Part shown: positions 49,461 through 51,388 of the stretch, piece after piece
Layout of the letters: each line of letters starts with the position of its first letter
Position numbering within the stretch: the first letter of the stretch is position 1
NCBI GenBank assembly: GCA_017434525.1
Contig: JAFRFD010000094.1
Location: 1 to 51,388, forward strand
Direction of reading: 5' to 3'
DNA: 51,388 nt
Source: Methanobrevibacter sp.
GTDB taxonomy: Archaea; Methanobacteriota; Methanobacteria; Methanobacteriales; Methanobacteriaceae
The notes under the pieces: generated by a model
Databases searched by the model: none
What the model was told of the DNA's origin: nothing
Seen by the model: the letters and a program-made list of their open reading frames with translations, nothing else
Position numbers and translations under genes: made by a program

Positions 49461-51388
49461 CTAATTAAGTTCAACATAATCGTTTACGATCTTGACACTA
49501 TTGTTCGCAATCATTAAATCCAAAACACCATTGATTCTGGTAGCTGTCTTTTTAGAAGTGGATTTGAATCCGAAATTACGTGAAGCCTCTTTTGCAATCT
49601 GCTTGGTTGAAACATTCTGTTTATGGATAAGCACCAATTCAATGCTTTTTGCTATTTCTTCATCTGAGATTAAATCTATATTAGGCTTGTTTCTTTTTCT
49701 GATAACCACATTATTATTTGAAGCGTCATATAAGAAATCCCCAATTCTGATAATATCTCCTGAGTTTTCAGCTTCATCAACAGCTAACTTGACAGTTTTC
49801 TTCAGATTAGAACCTGCCCTTTTAATATTGCAGCTGTCCTTAATCCTTGAGGTTACCTCTTTGATATGAATTGGCCCTTCAATATCGACTATATTCTTGA
49901 TAGATTGAGCTATTTTTGAAATTGGCTGTGCATACAAATCATTTTGAGGAGTCAAACCAATGTCGGTAGCCTGAACATAATCGATTATCTCATCTTCCAT
50001 TTTCCTTTTGCCAGGCAGTTTTTGGTCATCGAATGCTTTTAATTTATTAGTGCTTTGGAATCTCTCTTTTTCGATTTCCTTATAATCATCATTAGCTGTT
50101 TGGATGATGTCCTCTAGAGCCTGATCCTTAAGTTCTTCGCGCACATGTGGGTTATTGACAGTTACGATAACATCATCATTTCCAGGAATTTCACCTTCAA
50201 ATGAATCCTCTATAAATTCATTTTCTGCCCTTTGCTCTTCTTCCATTTGAATTATCTTATCTGAGTCGTCATCGCTTGGCCTTGACAAATAATCGTTAGG
50301 GTCATAGTCTTCAGTCCTATCAACAACGGAAACATAATCGATTTGAGTCGGATTTTCAATTTCATTGAGTGATTTGTTAATGTACTGCATATCCTTTTTA
50401 ATTCCCTTGATGGAATCTCTTAAAGATTTATTTTTATGTTCATTATTATAATAAAGATTATTTTTCCTTAAAGGATTTGTTACATCGTTGGCTCCTTTAA
50501 AGTAGGCCATTTCTTCATCATATGCAGATTCATCTTCCACATTACCGTCATTTTGAGTTATTTCTTCAGCTTCACCGATATTTGTCTCATTATCATCAAT
50601 TATCTCTTCATCAACAAAACTGTCACCCACATCAGCAGGAACATCATCAATTATCTCTTCATCAACAAAACTGTCACCCACATCAGCAGGAACATCATCA
50701 ATTATCTCTTCATCGACAAACTTATCCTTAATGGATTCTTCGGCGAGCCCATCTTCTTGAATATCAAAATCATCACTATTAAACACGCCCTTCATGAATT
50801 CGCTCATTGCCTTATCAATAACACGGGTTGCTTCCTCATGAATTTCATCATAACCATCATTGCTTAAATCAGGCAATTCGTCGGTAAAGATGTTAAGTTC
50901 CTCATCATCTTCGAAATAATTCCTTGGAGTTGGTTTTTCCAAAATCTCTTCAGAGGAATAATCCTGCCCATTTACAATTTCGGCTTCAACCACATACTCA
51001 TCTTTAGGAGCAGGTTTATGTAACGGACCGTCTTCTTCCATAATATCTCCACGGACAACTTTTATTTCTTCACTCTCCAATTTAGGTTCCCCACTGACCA
51101 CTTCAGATATGATTGATTTTACAAAACTAGGTCTTTTAGACTTGCTTTGGATTTTAACTTCATTTTGAGGTTTGTCTTCAAAATCATCTTCCCGAGAATC
51201 ATCAGGAGTTTCTGTTTCCTCGACTACCTCATCATTGCTGTGGTCAACATAAATATAGTCATCATCAGAACCCAAATCAACTTTAACATCATCTACATTA
51301 TCAAAATTATCATCATCAGAACCCAAATCAACTTTAACATCATCTACATTATCAAAATTATCATCATCAGAACCCAAATCAACTTTAA
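49461..51388 (-). CDS. C-terminal 640+ residues of a large protein with DUF3320-like end (partial)
   Basis: The frame stays open to the window edge, so the start is missing. Most of it is an acidic, low-complexity linker with two sets of 17-residue repeats (GSDDDNFDNVDDVKVDL and FVDEEIIDDVPADVGDS). The last about 160 residues contain two related winged-helix-like halves, IVDIEGPIHIKEVTSRIKDS and ISDEEIAKSIELVLIHKQNV, matching DUF3320, the C-terminal domain of DUF4011-type SF1 helicases. So the missing part may be a helicase. It leads into uvrC. Confidence 0.65.
   Translation of the reverse strand, partial: KVDLGSDDDNFDNVDDVKVDLGSDDDNFDNVDDVKVDLGSDDDYIYVDHSNDEVVEETETPDDSREDDFEDKPQNEVKIQSKSKRPSFVKSIISEVVSGEPKLESEEIKVVRGDIMEEDGPLHKPAPKDEYVVEAEIVNGQDYSSEEILEKPTPRNYFEDDEELNIFTDELPDLSNDGYDEIHEEATRVIDKAMSEFMKGVFNSDDFDIQEDGLAEESIKDKFVDEEIIDDVPADVGDSFVDEEIIDDVPADVGDSFVDEEIIDDNETNIGEAEEITQNDGNVEDESAYDEEMAYFKGANDVTNPLRKNNLYYNNEHKNKSLRDSIKGIKKDMQYINKSLNEIENPTQIDYVSVVDRTEDYDPNDYLSRPSDDDSDKIIQMEEEQRAENEFIEDSFEGEIPGNDDVIVTVNNPHVREELKDQALEDIIQTANDDYKEIEKERFQSTNKLKAFDDQKLPGKRKMEDEIIDYVQATDIGLTPQNDLYAQPISKIAQSIKNIVDIEGPIHIKEVTSRIKDSCNIKRAGSNLKKTVKLAVDEAENSGDIIRIGDFLYDASNNNVVIRKRNKPNIDLISDEEIAKSIELVLIHKQNVSTKQIAKEASRNFGFKSTSKKTATRINGVLDLMIANNSVKIVNDYVELN
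50593..50718 (-). repeat. 51-bp in-frame tandem repeats (set 1)
   Basis: Units at 50593-50643 and 50644-50694 plus a partial to 50718. They encode the FVDEEIIDD(V/N) repeats of the large protein. The two full units look identical, which suggests recent expansion. Confidence 0.85.
51259..51388 (-). repeat. 51-bp in-frame tandem repeats (set 2)
   Basis: Units at 51259-51309, 51310-51360 and 51361-51388, the last cut by the window edge. They encode GSDDDNFDNVDDVKVDL. The unit length equals that of set 1 though the sequence differs. Confidence 0.85.

Overview
The window comes from a low-GC methanogenic archaeon of the Methanobacteriales, most like Methanobrevibacter. It carries methanogen-only genes: mptG (methanopterin), cfbC (coenzyme F430), a two-domain ABC ATPase of the methyl-CoM reductase A2 type, geranylgeranyl reductase (archaeal lipids) and archaeal TFS. 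Promoters are archaeal TATA boxes, and ribosome binding sites are mostly GGTGAT or GAGG. No species is claimed. No tRNA or rRNA gene was found.

Layout. 1-0.9 kb: a small unknown gene and tfs. 0.97-11.1 kb: a minus-strand island that looks like an energised metal-uptake system. It has two very large surface proteins with paired FmdE-like H-x-H-x-C motifs, a CbiM/NikM-type permease keeping the nickel-ligand residues, two small anchored proteins whose mature N termini begin with His, a DUF2162-type transporter with a CPCC motif, a complete ExbB/ExbD-like proton motor and two small four-helix membrane proteins. Three of its promoters carry inverted GTAATA half-sites. 11.6-22.2 kb: housekeeping and redox genes (acyl-CoA ligase plus ACT protein, mptG, ferritin, nudC, aminotransferase, nitroreductase, paired iron-sulfur flavoproteins) and a palindrome-rich gene for a possible ribbon-helix-helix regulator. 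22.3-23.6 kb: a broken Fer4_19/GNAT locus next to a three-gene module (34-aa peptide, two-helix membrane protein, HEPN-like protein). 24-32.6 kb: serS, a NapH-like iron-sulfur membrane protein, an HxlR regulator, pyridoxal kinase, CytX-like permease, an MFS pump and surE.

32.7-36.6 kb is the second unusual region. A solitary cas1-cas2 pair sits beside four same-direction copies of a 37-nt hairpin repeat ending in GAAAC. The copies are separated not by spacers but by 580-894 bp segments that carry small genes with their own terminators. The copy farthest from cas1 is degenerate, as at the end of a CRISPR array, and two reading frames are cut exactly at repeats. No interference cas gene is present.

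36.6-51.4 kb is mostly core: ogt, cfbC, a U32 peptidase, purF, galE, geranylgeranyl reductase with a small ferredoxin, a UspA protein, the A2-type ATPase, uvrC, and the C-terminal 640 residues of a protein with a DUF3320-like end and two sets of in-frame 51-bp repeats. That last gene runs off the window.

Many starts were moved inward from the longest frame to ATG/GTG codons with a ribosome binding site, or to leaderless starts about 25 nt from a TATA box. Functions come from motifs and remembered families; no database search was run.
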